A stretch of 64,000 nucleotides of DNA from Laccaria trichodermophora (lineage: Eukaryota; Basidiomycota; Agaricomycetes; Agaricales; Hydnangiaceae): positions 992,001 through 1,056,000 of the forward strand of contig JACTVC010000004.1 in NCBI GenBank assembly GCA_018417955.1, written 5' to 3'. Under the pieces are notes generated by a model. The model was not told the DNA's origin. It ran no database searches and saw only the letters and a program-made list of their open reading frames with translations. Positions 22,372 to 33,599 of the stretch are shown piece by piece. The position numbers were made by a program, and so were the translations under genes. Position 1 is the stretch's first letter. Every line of letters starts with the position of its first letter.

Positions 22372-22547
22372 CAGGCTCCAACTTTTCTCGACTTGTTGGC
22401 TTGTTACAACTTGTCAAACAATTTCGCGACTCAACTTGTCAGATTTTCGAATCTACTTGTCAACTTGTGACTTGCGGCTCGTTTGAGCTCGTTTGGACTC
22501 ATACGAGTTGAAACAAGCCCAAACAAGTCGTGACAAGCGGACTGTAG
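22372..22547. repeat. CAAGTCG-motif cluster, right side
   Basis: Many ACTTGTCAACTTGT/ACAAGTCGTGACAAG words, ending CTGTAG at 22547. It overlaps the chimeric 3' end of the minus-strand gene at 22453-23500, whose conserved-looking coding stops about here. Confidence 0.4.
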
Positions 22548-23500
22548 AAATACTGATGTGGAGAACAAGGACGTTGGCGGGATTCATCTCTCGTGAAGGT
22601 ATTGTAAGAAAGCGATCTTCATGTCCGCGTTGCATGATACGGAGGGTGGTGACTTGCGGGATAATATAGGTCTCCCAATTCAAGTCAGGTTTGAACTTGC
22701 CCTTGTTAATGTCCAGATTGAAGAAGGGGGTCGCTACGAACCCTACCGACGCCTCGATGGACCGAACGGGAGCAGGTAGGCCGAGTCCGGAGGGCATAGA
22801 CCAGATCTCGATGTCCTCGGGTGTGCAAATGTACTGGCCTTGACCGTTCACAAAATCGAAAGCATAGCAATCGTTCAGATCACCAGGCCAAATCCGGATC
22901 GAGAGGTCGGGCCCTAGTCGCGCGGCAGTCACCTCTTCTCCGGGCTTGGGTTTACGCTAGAGGAATTTCTTATGAGAAAATATTATTGAATTCTAGATCA
23001 CTGAAGTGACTCACACCGATGGCACCGAATTCCACTCCATCCGGAGGCACGTTCAACCGATTGAGCCTCTCTTTGGCTTCAGCCTTACCCATCTCATTTG
23101 ACCACACAGCACGCTCGAGACTACCATGCAGTGCGACAAGCATTTCCACAACCTCATCCCACGTCATATCATAGCCCTTCATTAGCTGGCGCACGTACGA
23201 CACTACCTGGCCATCGTCTACTTTTGGAACTGGGGGAAGATCAGTAGACGGCCACGGCTCGTAGATTGCGGTAGTGATAGTGCGAGGGATTTTTTTTCGA
23301 GACTTGCGCTTTCCAGGATGGGATGAATCTCTCTTGGAAGCCGGGACATATGCGGGATTGGGGATTTGGACATAGCGAACCTCTGGGGTTTCGGGTAGTG
23401 CGGCAATGGTGCGATGGTCCTTTCTTCCAGAGTCGCCTGCTCCTGAAAAGGAGCCAGTTTCAGTAAAGAACGTAGAGGGTGCAGCGAGGTTGTAGCTCAT
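22453..23500 (-). CDS. hypothetical protein, 3' end replaced by repeat sequence
   Basis: Two exons (23500-23015 and 22956-22453) joined by a 58-nt GT-AG intron give 329 aa. The protein starts MSYNLAAPSTFFTE, has a basic segment (PGKRKSRKKIPR), and then a helical region (QLMKGYDMTWDEVVEMLVALHGSLERAV). I do not recognise a domain. Its last ~32 codons, after VLVLHISI, lie in the CAAGTCG repeat cluster, so the native C-terminus has probably been lost. It may be nonfunctional. Confidence 0.55.
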
Positions 23501-23509
23501 GTTGTGAAT

Positions 23510-24160
23510 TGGTAGCAGATAAAATCTTTGAGACCTGATGAGACCCCTTGTCTGGCAGGGCTAAAAACAGACATGATGTGTGACGCACATGGATGATCAT
23601 TGCGCCAAGCAATAATAATATTGACAAAGCTCTAAGGCGACTCTCAATTGGAACGTTTCCGCACCCACAACCGAGGCCGATGCATCCACCACGACTTCAG
23701 CAAAGGACGGATTGAGCCATGATATCGTCGGCCCTGCGCGGGACACGGCATATAATGAAGCTCCCAAGGATCAAAGCAAAGTTGGAAGACGATACCTGAA
23801 TTCTCGCCCTCGGCCCCAAGCTTGATGCTGAAGTCCAAATTCGAGCTCGATGGTTGCCAAGATCCGTGAAGAATAAAGGAGAAATTGAGACTGGGAAACT
23901 GGCTGTGAAACGATTGGTGGTGATGGAAAGGGAAATGGACAATTACAAAGGGGAAGGCAGTGGAAAAAAGGGAGGTTACGCCCACTGCCAAATCGACAGC
24001 TCTTTGAGCGGAGGTAGAGGAGTAACCCCGCTGAGATGTTTCGAGCCCAAATTTTGTCATGCATTGAGTCGCTTTCCACATATACACAGAGAGATATCAA
24101 GTACCCACATCACATCTAGACCGTATAGATAAATTCCTCTCCATTCATCAGGAATATATA
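23510..24160. other. no supported gene
   Basis: Contains overlapping ORFs on both strands (minus 23644-24087, plus 23854-24132) with no domain and no splice context. I see no gene. Confidence 0.4.
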
Positions 24161-24166
24161 AAATTT

Positions 24167-25430
24167 TTAGCTGCAGTAGAAACCCATGTTCACCACCAAC
24201 AAACGACGCTGAGCGTGCATCTCCGAAAATTGACCTTCAAACAAAGACACAAGCTCCGGAATCCGGGATTCATAATGCGACCAAATCGATATGGTTAATC
24301 GACAGGACATCGGCGCCAACGCCTGAGCTAGCTGGGTCCACGCTCCTAGCCCGTCAAGTGAGCAGCGCGGATGATGCATGAAAACGATGAGCTGGAGAAT
24401 CAAATGAAATTCGGGGGTGGTGGAGGATGATCCTGCATTTGGTATCATCTTCAGCAGGAAGGGAAGTGGGTCTGGTTCGATAAAGCCGTCGCTGTTAAAC
24501 CAAATGGTGAACCGTCTACCGAGGGTTCGTAACATGGGATAACGTTGTGATTCAAAGTTGGGAAGGTCGGCTACTGAGCCGGAACCCGTCAGAAGGGAGT
24601 ACGACTTTGATTGGCATGTGGAACTAACCTTCCAGGTTGCAGTGGATCCATAGATATTTGAGTGTCCCCGCAACCTGGCTCAATAGTCTTCGGATTTTTG
24701 TGAGGTGAACCTCGCTTCGGATGTTGAATCGGACTGAGATACGCAGGGACTGAAGCTCGCTCAGGTCAAAGGGTGGATTGTCAGACACAAGGTGGTCGAT
24801 TGTGGAATCTTTGGTAACTTGAAGTGTGATATTGAGTGACTGAAGGGTTGTCTTGACGGGGGCAGTTTCGGAAGCCTGTACGTCGTTCCACGATACAGAT
24901 GAGAGGGAAAGCTGGCGAATAGATGAGTCGAGAAAAGGCGCCGTTGGCATATCCGTGATGTATGTGAGGCAGACCCTTGTAAGGGGTTGCTCTCGAATTA
25001 CTTTCATAATCGAGATTCGCAATTCGTTGAGCAACCTTTTCCAAGATATCTGTGCCCTTCGAGATCCGAGTATACGCAGGTCACGTAGACACGTCAAGTT
25101 TGGAAGTGCAGCCGCGCAAGCCATCGAGGACACGAATGGCTCAGGCAAGTAATATGGCGCGCCTACGATCTTGATGTTGAGGCGAACCACATACGAGGCG
25201 AGGCGCGGCGACTCCGTGAAAGGCATCTCGTAGAGTCTGGAGATGGGGTCGAAGCGCGGTTCTGCCCGGTGTGCTGCCATGTCCCAGGTAATTTGGAAGA
25301 AGAGGGCTTTTTGACATACAGGCTGCAGGCGACGACATGCGAGGGCACAAGCGCTAAGTGCTCGGTGATCGTCCCGAAGATGTCCAAAAATGTCGATTAG
25401 TAGCTCTGTTGGGAGGTGAAGCAAGGACAT
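24167..25430 (-). CDS. F-box protein
   Basis: 402 aa from two exons (25430-24629 and 24573-24167) with a 55-nt intron. The N-terminus MSLLHLPTELLIDIFGHL is a canonical F-box, which binds Skp1 in SCF ubiquitin ligases; the rest would select a substrate. The body has LxxLxxL patterns (LTCLRDLRIL, LSELQSLRI) suggesting degenerate leucine-rich repeats, as in the expanded F-box/LRR families of mushrooms. I chose the Met at 25430 because the F-box starts there; an upstream in-frame Met at 25544 would add 38 residues. It is divergent from the TatD gene, sharing a 137-bp spacer if that gene's upstream ATG is used. Confidence 0.85.
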
Positions 25431-25567
25431 TCCTCGACTTTGAGAGAGTGAAACTGTGCAAACTTGAAAAATCAAACAGTTCATCACGCGCTCGGGAACC
25501 GCCATCAAAATGCCATCCGGACCCGTCTTCCGCAACAGTGACATTTCGACTCATCCCACCTCGTTGT
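25431..25567. promoter_or_regulatory. bidirectional promoter, F-box / TatD
   Basis: The only sequence between the two divergent start codons (25430 minus, 25568 plus), so both promoters must lie here or extend into each other's 5' region. No clear TATA box. Confidence 0.45.
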
Positions 25568-26989
25568 ATGTCACTTTCGCTCTTAAAGGTGCATCACCAG
25601 CTTCCTATCTCCAGAAACCTTTTCCGTTGCATCTCCACCTCACAAATGTCATCCAGCAACCCAGCGCCGCGTCCAAACACCACTGCCAACAACACCAAAC
25701 CCTCCTCTAAAAAACCATCGAACAAAATCGCCTCCAACAACCAATCGAAAATGGGGAAGAAAAAGTCAAACACACCCGGGGAAGAACACCTCCTCCTGCC
25801 CACGCCTCCGTCTTCTTTAGGCATCGTCGACACGCACACACATCTCGCGAGTACCTATTCTTTCTACCGTCAAAGGTATAAAGAGGGGAAATACGAGAAC
25901 GTGTTCGATTTCATCAAGGCGATGTACGACGGCCGGAACGTGGAGGCTATCGTGGACGTGTGGTGTGATGCGCCTGTACAAAAGTCGTGGAAGACGTTTG
26001 CGGATTCGGCGTTGACGCCTGAAGATCGACAGTCTCGTTGGGGAGGGATAGAGTATTGGTTTGCTTTGGGTGAGTTCTCCGTGTATTATAGTTGTTATGA
26101 TGCTGATGCTGTATGTTCAAGGCGTTCATCCGTCAGTCGTATCTCCCTATCAATTCTGACGTAGAAGCTAACTTTCGAAACCAGTCATGACGCCAAACAT
26201 TACACCGACGCCGTAGAAAAGGATATGTATGTACTCTACCCATCTTAGCCGTACCTCCATTCCTCACTTCCTCCCCTCGCAGATTAGAAGCGATGACTCA
26301 CCCGCGATGCGTTGCCCTTGGCGAAATAGGGCTCGACTATCACTACGACAACTCACCCCGCGATGTGCAACGAAACGTATTCAGACGGCAGCTGAAACAC
26401 GCCGTTAGGCTGGGGAAGCCGCTGGTTATACATACCCGGGAAGCTGAGGAAGATACGGAGAAAATATTGAAGGAGGAAGTGCCAAAAGACTACAAAGTTC
26501 GTTACCTTCCTTCTCCCATCTTTATGCCTTGCTTACAAAACACGCAGATCCACGTCCACTGCTTCTCTGACTCCCCAGAATTTGCGGCCCATCTCCTTGC
26601 CCACTTCCCCAATCTTTACATCGGTATCACAGGTAAGATACTCTGTCCTTACGCCTCTCCCTCCTCCTCCTAACCCCTCTTCTCTGTTCACAGGCGTAAT
26701 AACATACAGCTCAAACACCAACACTTCCGCCGTCATCTCCCAAATGTCTTCCGCCTCCCCCTCTGAGCCCCTCCGAATTCTCCTAGAAACAGATGCACCC
26801 TTCATGACTCCCGGCAACCTCTACGCCTCCCTCCCGGCTTCCTTGAAGGGGAAGAAATTGCCGTTGTCCCATACGGCAATGATACCGTGGACGGCGGAGT
26901 TCGTGGCGGGTGTTGCGGGGGAGGGATGGGATGTTGATAAGGTTATGAGGGAGGGGAGGGATAATGCGCGGAAGATGTATGGGGTTTAG
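25568..26989 (+). CDS. TatD-family metal-dependent hydrolase (Scn1-like)
   Basis: Six exons: 25568 (or 25646)-26069, 26122-26131, 26185-26226, 26283-26496, 26548-26632, 26694-26989. The 10-nt second exon encodes most of GVHPHD. Motifs follow the TatD order: VDTHTHLAS, GVHPHDA, GEIGLDYHY, VIHTREAEED, HVHCFSDS and LLETDAPFM, giving the His/Asp/Glu metal ligands. TatD proteins are 3'-5' exonucleases/DNases; the fungal Scn1 branch is named for interacting with Cut9 in fission yeast. Starting at 25646 gives 356 aa; the in-frame ATG at 25568 gives 382 aa with a basic Ser/Leu/Arg N-terminus resembling a mitochondrial presequence. The gene looks intact. Confidence 0.9.
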
Positions 26990-27172
26990 ACGCATATATG
27001 CATATGCCTGAGTCGGAGATTCGGTGTGGGATATCAATAATGGAGGATTGTTATACGTCTTTTACCCCATTGCATCAGATAGAGAAAAGACCAAATTCAA
27101 GCGGGTTACTTCGATTATCAGCTTTCGGGATGAACATGACGGCATTGCGAAACAGAGGCCCTACATCATGTG

Positions 27173-27921
27173 GGGGAGGAGCGGGATACTGGTGCCGGTG
27201 AGGTGTGTTTCGTGCTAGGTGGGCGTGGGCGGGATGGAACGATGATGGTGGTGGGTTCGTGGTAGAAGAGGGAGGGAGTTGAGGGAAGGAGGATCGTAGC
27301 GCATCGTACTGTTGATCGCCGGGAGGGTAGAGTGGAATGGGTGTTGTTGATATGTGTCGTGTAAACTACTTGGCTGACTCCCTGCCCCTCCTCTAATGTT
27401 GGTAATAGTGGAGGAAGAGGAAAAGAGTGTTGGAAATGTTGAAGAAGCGGTTGACGATGCGCTGGAAGCAGACACGTCAAGTATGTTATGCGTGCGGTAC
27501 GCCGTCGTGGGGTCTTCATACGTCGTCGGATCCTCATACTGCTGGTGCTGGTGCTGGTGAGTATGATGATGACCGTGATGATGATGATGGTGGTGGCCAT
27601 TAGGCGACGGTCGATCACCCGGCACCCAAGAGCGTAGCCATGGACAACTCGTCGTTAAACTCCACATTCGCAGCAGCAGCTAACAGCAGCCACATTCACA
27701 GACGAACTTGAAGGGATCGGGAAGGTTGAATCCATGATGCTGTTGATGTTATGCGGGCTCAACGTCGTCGTGCTGAATAGATCGCCAAATGGACTGCTAT
27801 TGCCTGCAGTGGTGGTGGTAGAGCTGCCGGGCGTGGAAGAAGCGTAGTGAGGATGGAACCCCTCGACACGATTAAGTGCCTGAGCCTTGAACGCAGCGGG
27901 TGGAAGAGAGAAGAAGGACAT
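27173..27921 (-). pseudogene. bHLH regulator, 5' fragment only
   Basis: Starts MSFFSLPPAAFKAQALNRVE at 27921 and continues as a Ser/Thr-rich leader, then a His-rich stretch and an SASSASSTASSTFP block. The sequence from about 27660 down to 27173 is homologous to 56205-56710, in the bHLH gene that has its DNA-binding domain at 55500-55360. Here homology stops at about 27173, so the bHLH domain is missing. Relative to the other copy, a 10-nt insertion after VNVAA shifts the frame. The 5' exon present here is absent from the other copy. Confidence 0.65.
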
Positions 27922-27929
27922 TGTTGAGT

Positions 27930-29600
27930 ACAGTAACCCTCATCCCATGGGAATCGAGGCAAGGAAGCTTGGACAGCGATGAGTAGCCTGGATGAGGGAT
28001 GCTTGGCTTGAATAGTTGCTGACGGGATGACGAATCAACATCAGGATCGAGACCAACATCCTAGGCACTCTCAATCCTCCGCCAGACGACTATGTCCGAC
28101 CTCCACCCCGTTGTTTCGCTTGAATACGTTGCCGAGAGGTCGAGTATTGTAAATTTTTACCAACCAAAATCAGTGTGGTGGCTCAAGTCGTGTATTGCCA
28201 ATACCGAGGCCGGTGGTGGGCTCAAAACCAGGATGTATGCGGCATTCGCTTTGAGTGAAGAATGGAGTCATGCCACTTGTACTCCGTCGCGCGCGTCACC
28301 TCCCGAACCTTGGCAAGTTGGAGGCTTTCGTCACAACTCTATCCCACAGCTGACACCTGCCATAGCACCCAACCTACGACCGTTGGTCCCTTCTGCCCTT
28401 AACCACCTTTCCTTTGCGCAGTCTTCAAAGCAGGGTTAATGATCGAGCGCCAAGCCATTCGACGTGGTCCTCCCCATCTCTCAGAGCTTAGGGAATGAAC
28501 ACAGAAATTCCAACTATCGACCATGCAGGGGCCTTTTTGGAAAGACGGCGACTCGTTGAGAAGCTTGGGGGAAACCTCGAATCTTGGGGAAGCCCACAAA
28601 GCGGAAAGTGGGGGACACGAACGGGCTTCCAGATTCATTCCGCCCCAGCACATCGCCTCTCACTTTCTTTGTCTTTCCCTGTCGAAGGTCATTCCCAACC
28701 TGGTCCAGGATACCCTCTCGTAGACGATGGGGACCTCGACTCACCCATTGTCCACTCCACCTTGAATCTCCCCCGAGGCTCCAAACACCGAAAGGAAGCC
28801 GTGTATCCGTGGGGTGTAAGTGGCCTTCCCAAAGATCGACATCAGTCGGGAGGAAGGTGAGAATGGTGAAGAATTGCTTGGTTTCCGTACCCGAGGGAGG
28901 CAGGCGGTGGGAGACTGGGAGGCGTAGACGAGTTGCTTGTTCAGAGAAGGGAACTGCAAAATCGACTTTCATTGGCCGTTGGTTTAGGAGGAGTGAGCGA
29001 ATGTGGGTGTGCGAGAGGATAGGTGACAATCAATAGAGCCAGCTGCGTAAACAATCGTTAGCTACCGCCGCCATAGAAAAGAATATACACTCACTTGACG
29101 TTCTCCGTCAAGCAACCAAGGAGCCCCAAGCTGACCTCCCACCATGCGATTCAACACAAGCACTGGAACGCAATGCACTGAGCCACCGCGCACCTCCATC
29201 CTTGGAAAAGAGTTTGCAGCGATAGTAACCGATGTTGAGACAAGGGCGAACTCGGTGCCCTCCAATCCGACCATTCATTTCGAGCGATGATGGCATTGAA
29301 AAGGTCGTCAAGCCGACATGTAGATCGCGTGCAGTTTTCTGCCAGTATTGGGTACTGTTGTAAATCTGCCATAAAGGCTACCAAAAAGGTTGTCAGCCGA
29401 GGATGCTATGTCTAGTGAGCAGACGCACCTTCATTTTTAGGATATTCTTCGCTGCCTAACGAACTTCGATGGGGAAAATGCGGAGTAGCGGTAAAGCACC
29501 GCCCATCACAATATAAATAGGCACCTTGAACGCTAGCGGATTTCGTTCTCTGGTCGTGAGCCCTGTAGGCGCCATACAGAATCAACATGCTAGAAAGTCG
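27930..29600. other. no supported gene; present only in copy 1
   Basis: Spacer between the bHLH 5' exon and the NLR gene. Several overlapping ORFs (28092-28439 plus, 28514-29029 minus) lack domains. It was either inserted here or deleted from the other copy. Confidence 0.4.
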
Positions 29601-29647
29601 AGCCGATCCACAGAAGAAGGTAAGAGGAAAGAGAATATTGAGCCAGG

Positions 29648-29653
29648 CACGTG
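29648..29653. promoter_or_regulatory. CACGTG E-box upstream of NLR copy 1
   Basis: A perfect CACGTG lies 125 nt before the NLR start codon, just before a TATATA-containing stretch (about 29660-29680). The same site is at 56791-56796 in copy 2. bHLH proteins typically bind this palindrome. Confidence 0.5.
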
Positions 29654-29777
29654 CTTGTGTATACATACATATATACAAATAGACCAACTCGGGACATGAT
29701 TGGGGGTGGCGTCTGGGCGCTCGTCTTTCTTCCCTTCCCTCTCTCATCCGAAACCTCTCCATCGTCAATATCTCAAC

Positions 29778-32609
29778 ATGAGCGGAGCGAACGTTCTTGC
29801 GGGCGCTCACCACTTTGTTGCTAACAACAGCACATTCAATAATGCTAATACTGTGAGTAGAATGGTTATCGTGTTGATGTACCAGTGAACGAAGCTGAGA
29901 GTGCGGATCTCCGGCAGATGCACATCCACAACATCCACAACGGCAATAGGACCACGTCCGATGGGGTCATCCCCCTCACGCCAAACCCAAGCAATCAGTT
30001 CATAGGATGGACAGAAGTTATCACCAAACTCCAGAGGCATTTTTTTACTAATGCAAATGGCAGAGCTAAGAAGAGAAAGTTCTTCCTGTTGCATGGAATG
30101 GGGGGCATTGGAAAGACTCAGATTTGTTTAAAGTTTGTTGAGGACATGTCTGACCAGTGAGTATCTATTGAATACCACTTCAATGCCTTCTAATTCAAAT
30201 TGGATTACTTTCAGCTTTTCTCTTGTTTTTTGGATTGATGCATCCTCAGTCAGCACCATCACACAGGCACTGAAGGGTATCTGTAACCTTCCTGAGGCTC
30301 AGCTTTCTGCTCTGGATGGGTCACCTGAATCTGCTCTTTGCTGGATTGGCTTGCTGAAAGAGAACTATGCAATGGTGTTTGACAATGCTGATAATCTATC
30401 ACCTGCTGAGCTGGAAGCTTATCTTCCACCTGGAAGGGGTGGAAATATTCTGATAACTAGTCGCAATTCTGCCATGAGAACTCTAACTTCACCTGAGAAC
30501 TCTCTTGAAGTAACTGAGATGGAAGAGAATGATGCTCTTGAATTACTTCTAAAAGCTAGTTGCTTGAATTCATCTTCAATAGAGTTTCAATCTGAAGCTT
30601 TTAAGATTGTGAAAGAGCTCTTCTATGTTCCTCTTGCAATTGATCAGGCTGGTGCTTACATTGCTTCTGGAGCAACCACTATTGGAGACTATCTTGCAAA
30701 ATATTCAGAGCACCGAAAGACACTATTATTTCATTCAGATTTTACTGGAGCTTCTAAGTATAACAAAACTATCTATGAAACTTGGGAGTTATCATACAAA
30801 GAAATTCAGAGAAGGGCTAAATCTGATGATTTTCATAATGCCAAAGCAGCCAATAGTGCAATACACCTTCTGGAATTATTTCCTTTCTTCCATCATGAGG
30901 GGATTACTGAAGACATCTTTTTTAATGCTGCCCTTGAAGAAGACAAGAAAAGTTCTAGCTCAAAGTTACCTCTTGCCAGTTCTCTGCTGGACCGGAGACT
31001 ACTTTCTCTCAATAAATCAGGCACTTGGGATAACTTTGTCTTTAAAGAGGGAGTCTGAATATTACTGTCATTCTCCTTGATCAAAAAAGGCCCATCTGAT
31101 GGTGTGTATGCAATGCATCCACTGATCCATTCCTGGGGCAGAGACAGAATGCTTCCAAATGAGAAGAAACAATGTTGCTTGATGGCATATGTTACTTTGT
31201 CTTGTTCACTAAGATGGGGTGAAGACCAGCCATATAGATTTCAGAGGGTCTTGGTAACACATATAAGAGTGAATATGGAGCATGCCACATCAGAAAGTAA
31301 CAAGAATGGTGTCACTTACTTAGATGATGCTTATGCCAAGTGTGGGAGATTGTTGATGAAACAAGGATTTGCAAGAGAAGCAGAAAAGTTAGAGATTGAA
31401 GTTTTGGATACAAGGAACAGGATTCTTGGAGTGGAACACCCAAATACAATCACTGCCATGTTAAATCTAGCAGCCACATATGTAAACCTGGGAAAATACA
31501 CAGAGGCAGAGAAGCTGGAGATCCAAGGTCTGGATGCAACCACCAGAATTCTTGGAGTGGAACACCCAAATACAATCACTGCCATGTCAAATCTAGCAGC
31601 CACATATCAAAACCTGGGAAAATACACACAGGCAGAGAACCTGCAGATCCAAGTTCTGGATGCAAGGAACAGAATTCTTGGAGTGGAACACCCAGGTACA
31701 ATCAGGGCCATGGGAAAACTAGCTGCCACTTATCGAAACCTAGGAAAATACACAGAGGCAGAGAAGCTGGAGATCCAGGTTTTTGAGTCAACAAAGAGAA
31801 TTCTTGGGGTGGAGCACCCAGATACAATTAATGCCATGGCACACCTAGCATCAACATATTATAGACTGGGAAAATACACAGAGGCAGAGAAGCTAGAGAT
31901 CCAAGTTCTGGATGCAAGTAACAGAGTTCTTGGAGTGGAACACCCATATACAATGACTGCCATGACAAATCTTGCAGCCACATATCGAGACATAGGAAAA
32001 TACACAGAGGCAGAGAAGCTGCAGATCCAAGTTCTGGATGCAAGCAACAGAATTCTTGGAGTGGAACACCCAGATACAATCAATGCCATGGCACATCTTG
32101 CAGCAACATATCGAGACCTGGAAAAATACACAGTGGCAGAGAAGCTGGAAATTCAAGTTCTGGAGGCAAAGAATAGAATTCTTGGAGTGGAACACCCAGG
32201 TACAATCAATGCCATGGGAAATCTGGCAGTCACTTATCGAAACCTGGGAAAATACACACAGGCAGAGAACCTGCAGATCCAAGTTCTGGATGCAAGCAAC
32301 AGGATTCTTGGAGTGGAACACCCACATACAATCAAGGCCATGAGAAAATTAGCTGCCACTTATCAAAACCTAGGAAAATACACAGAGGCAGAGAAGCTGG
32401 AGATCCAGGTTCTTGAGTCAAGGAAGAGAATTCTTGGGGTGGAGCACCCAGATACAATTGATGCCATGGCACATCTAGCAGCAACCTATCGAAAGCTGGG
32501 AAAATATATAGAGGCAGAGAAGCTGGATGTCCAACCTCAGGAAATAAGGAATAAAGTTCCTGGAGCAGAATCTCCCCTTATGAATTCTAGGGAAAATGGT
32601 ATGAAATGA
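29778..32609 (+). pseudogene. NLR-like NB-ARC/TPR gene, copy 1, with premature stop
   Basis: Exons 29778-29852, 29900-30156 and 30215-32609 (introns 47 and 58 nt). The product has a short N-terminal segment (HHFVANNSTFNNANT), a P-loop GMGGIGKT, a Walker-B-like MVFDNAD, GGNILITSRNS and PLAIDQAGAYIA, i.e. a STAND/NB-ARC ATPase. A C-terminal TPR array follows. Codon 392 is TGA (31056-31058) where copy 2 has CGA, so translation gives 391 aa without the TPRs. The downstream frame stays open for another 516 codons, with a Met soon after (31077). Such proteins are proposed nonself or stress sensors in fungi. It could be a recent pseudogene, a truncated NB-ARC-only protein, or an assembly error. Confidence 0.8.
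31419..32552 (+). repeat. nine 126-bp TPR units of NLR copy 1
   Basis: Nine tandem 42-aa units starting RILGVEHPxTIxAMxxLAxTY and ending AEKLxIQVLD, of the TPR_10/kinesin-light-chain style. Nearly all residues are shared; changes concentrate after HP, after TI, after AM and after TY. The following partial unit (KVPGAESPL) ends the protein. High unit identity implies recent or continuing homogenisation. Confidence 0.9.
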
Positions 32610-33599
32610 GCTTCATTTTTTCTTTTTCACTGACACTCATATTTATATGATTAGTGCATGCTCTGACCAATCTTGCCAAGAGGATTTCAAAATTCAAGTC
32701 TGGGATGATGCATTTATTTCATAGTAAGAAACATCCTAATGATGGCTTTGTAGGAACTAGTACTTAATTCTTCTTCCCCAATGCTTCCATCCTTCTCACC
32801 TATATTCATTTTCACTGAACTTCTGGCTTCTACTCATATCTTGATATTCTGTTTAGTATGTTGAATAAATTTCTCTTTGTCTGACTGTTTTAATTAATGA
32901 TTGACGGTGTATGAGTTTATCAAAAGCGTCTCATGATTCACCATCCCATACTTTATATCTGTGCTTGCATTCAAGCCCCTCTTCAACTCTCCTGTTGAGC
33001 TGTCCATTATCCTCCAATGCATCCACTAAGCTACCAATGTGCATCAAGGCCTCTTCAAGTTACCTTAGTTTTGTTGAACTGCAGATACAAGTCTACATAA
33101 CTTCTATCTGCAACAGCAGTGCCAATAGCAGATACAGTTATGTTGAAGTGTGCAATCAAAGTTCCTTCATGAGATGTAGGAAATCTGAATTTTAAAGTTT
33201 GGCAAAAACTTCAGCCACCTCAGGCATGTTAAAAAAACTTGATCCAGTATGTATATATATATATTTCTTAAAAACTCCACACTTTTCCTTTACTTGCCAT
33301 CAATGCAATTATGTCAGAAGCATCCTCCAATTTAGTGTGTTAAAGCCTGTGTGTTGTGGAATTCACTATCATCATGCTTGTGCCAATCTTGATTTCAAGG
33401 CCAATAACTGTCATGAATCATTCCACACCCATGCCCTCAAGGCATCCCCAAGATGGACCCCTCACCATGATACCTTGTTTCTCCATCCCTACTTTCTATT
33501 ATCTCATTACCTTGTTATTCCTTGCTCCCATACCAGGGACCTATTAACTGACAAGTCTTTAGCTTCAGTCTTCTCAGTTGAAATTTTGACTTCCTACCA
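32610..33599. other. NLR 3' flank, conserved between the two copies
   Basis: Closely matches 59872-60780. Contains plus ORFs (32911-33195, 33199-33618) with no domain; they may be antisense to the hypothetical gene. No independent gene is supported. Confidence 0.4.

Noticed and set aside
23644..24132. Overlapping 147-aa and 92-aa ORFs
   Set aside because: No domain, splice context or composition supports either strand.
29412..29813. 133-aa minus-strand ORF over the NLR 5' region (also 56566-56964)
   Set aside because: It overlaps the NLR start antisense; the apparent conservation reflects the duplicated promoter and first exon.
29853..29885. A 33-nt first intron in the NLR genes ending at TACCAG
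   Set aside because: It would be very short and puts a stop next; the acceptor 14 nt further gives a 47-nt intron and keeps frame in both copies.
31331..32327. Long minus-strand ORFs across the TPR array (also 58503-59467)
   Set aside because: They are reverse shadows of the 126-bp repeats; the plus strand has the structured protein.
31419..32552. Regular repeats resembling a CRISPR or minisatellite array
   Set aside because: The 126-bp period is in frame and encodes 42-aa TPR units, in a eukaryotic gene.
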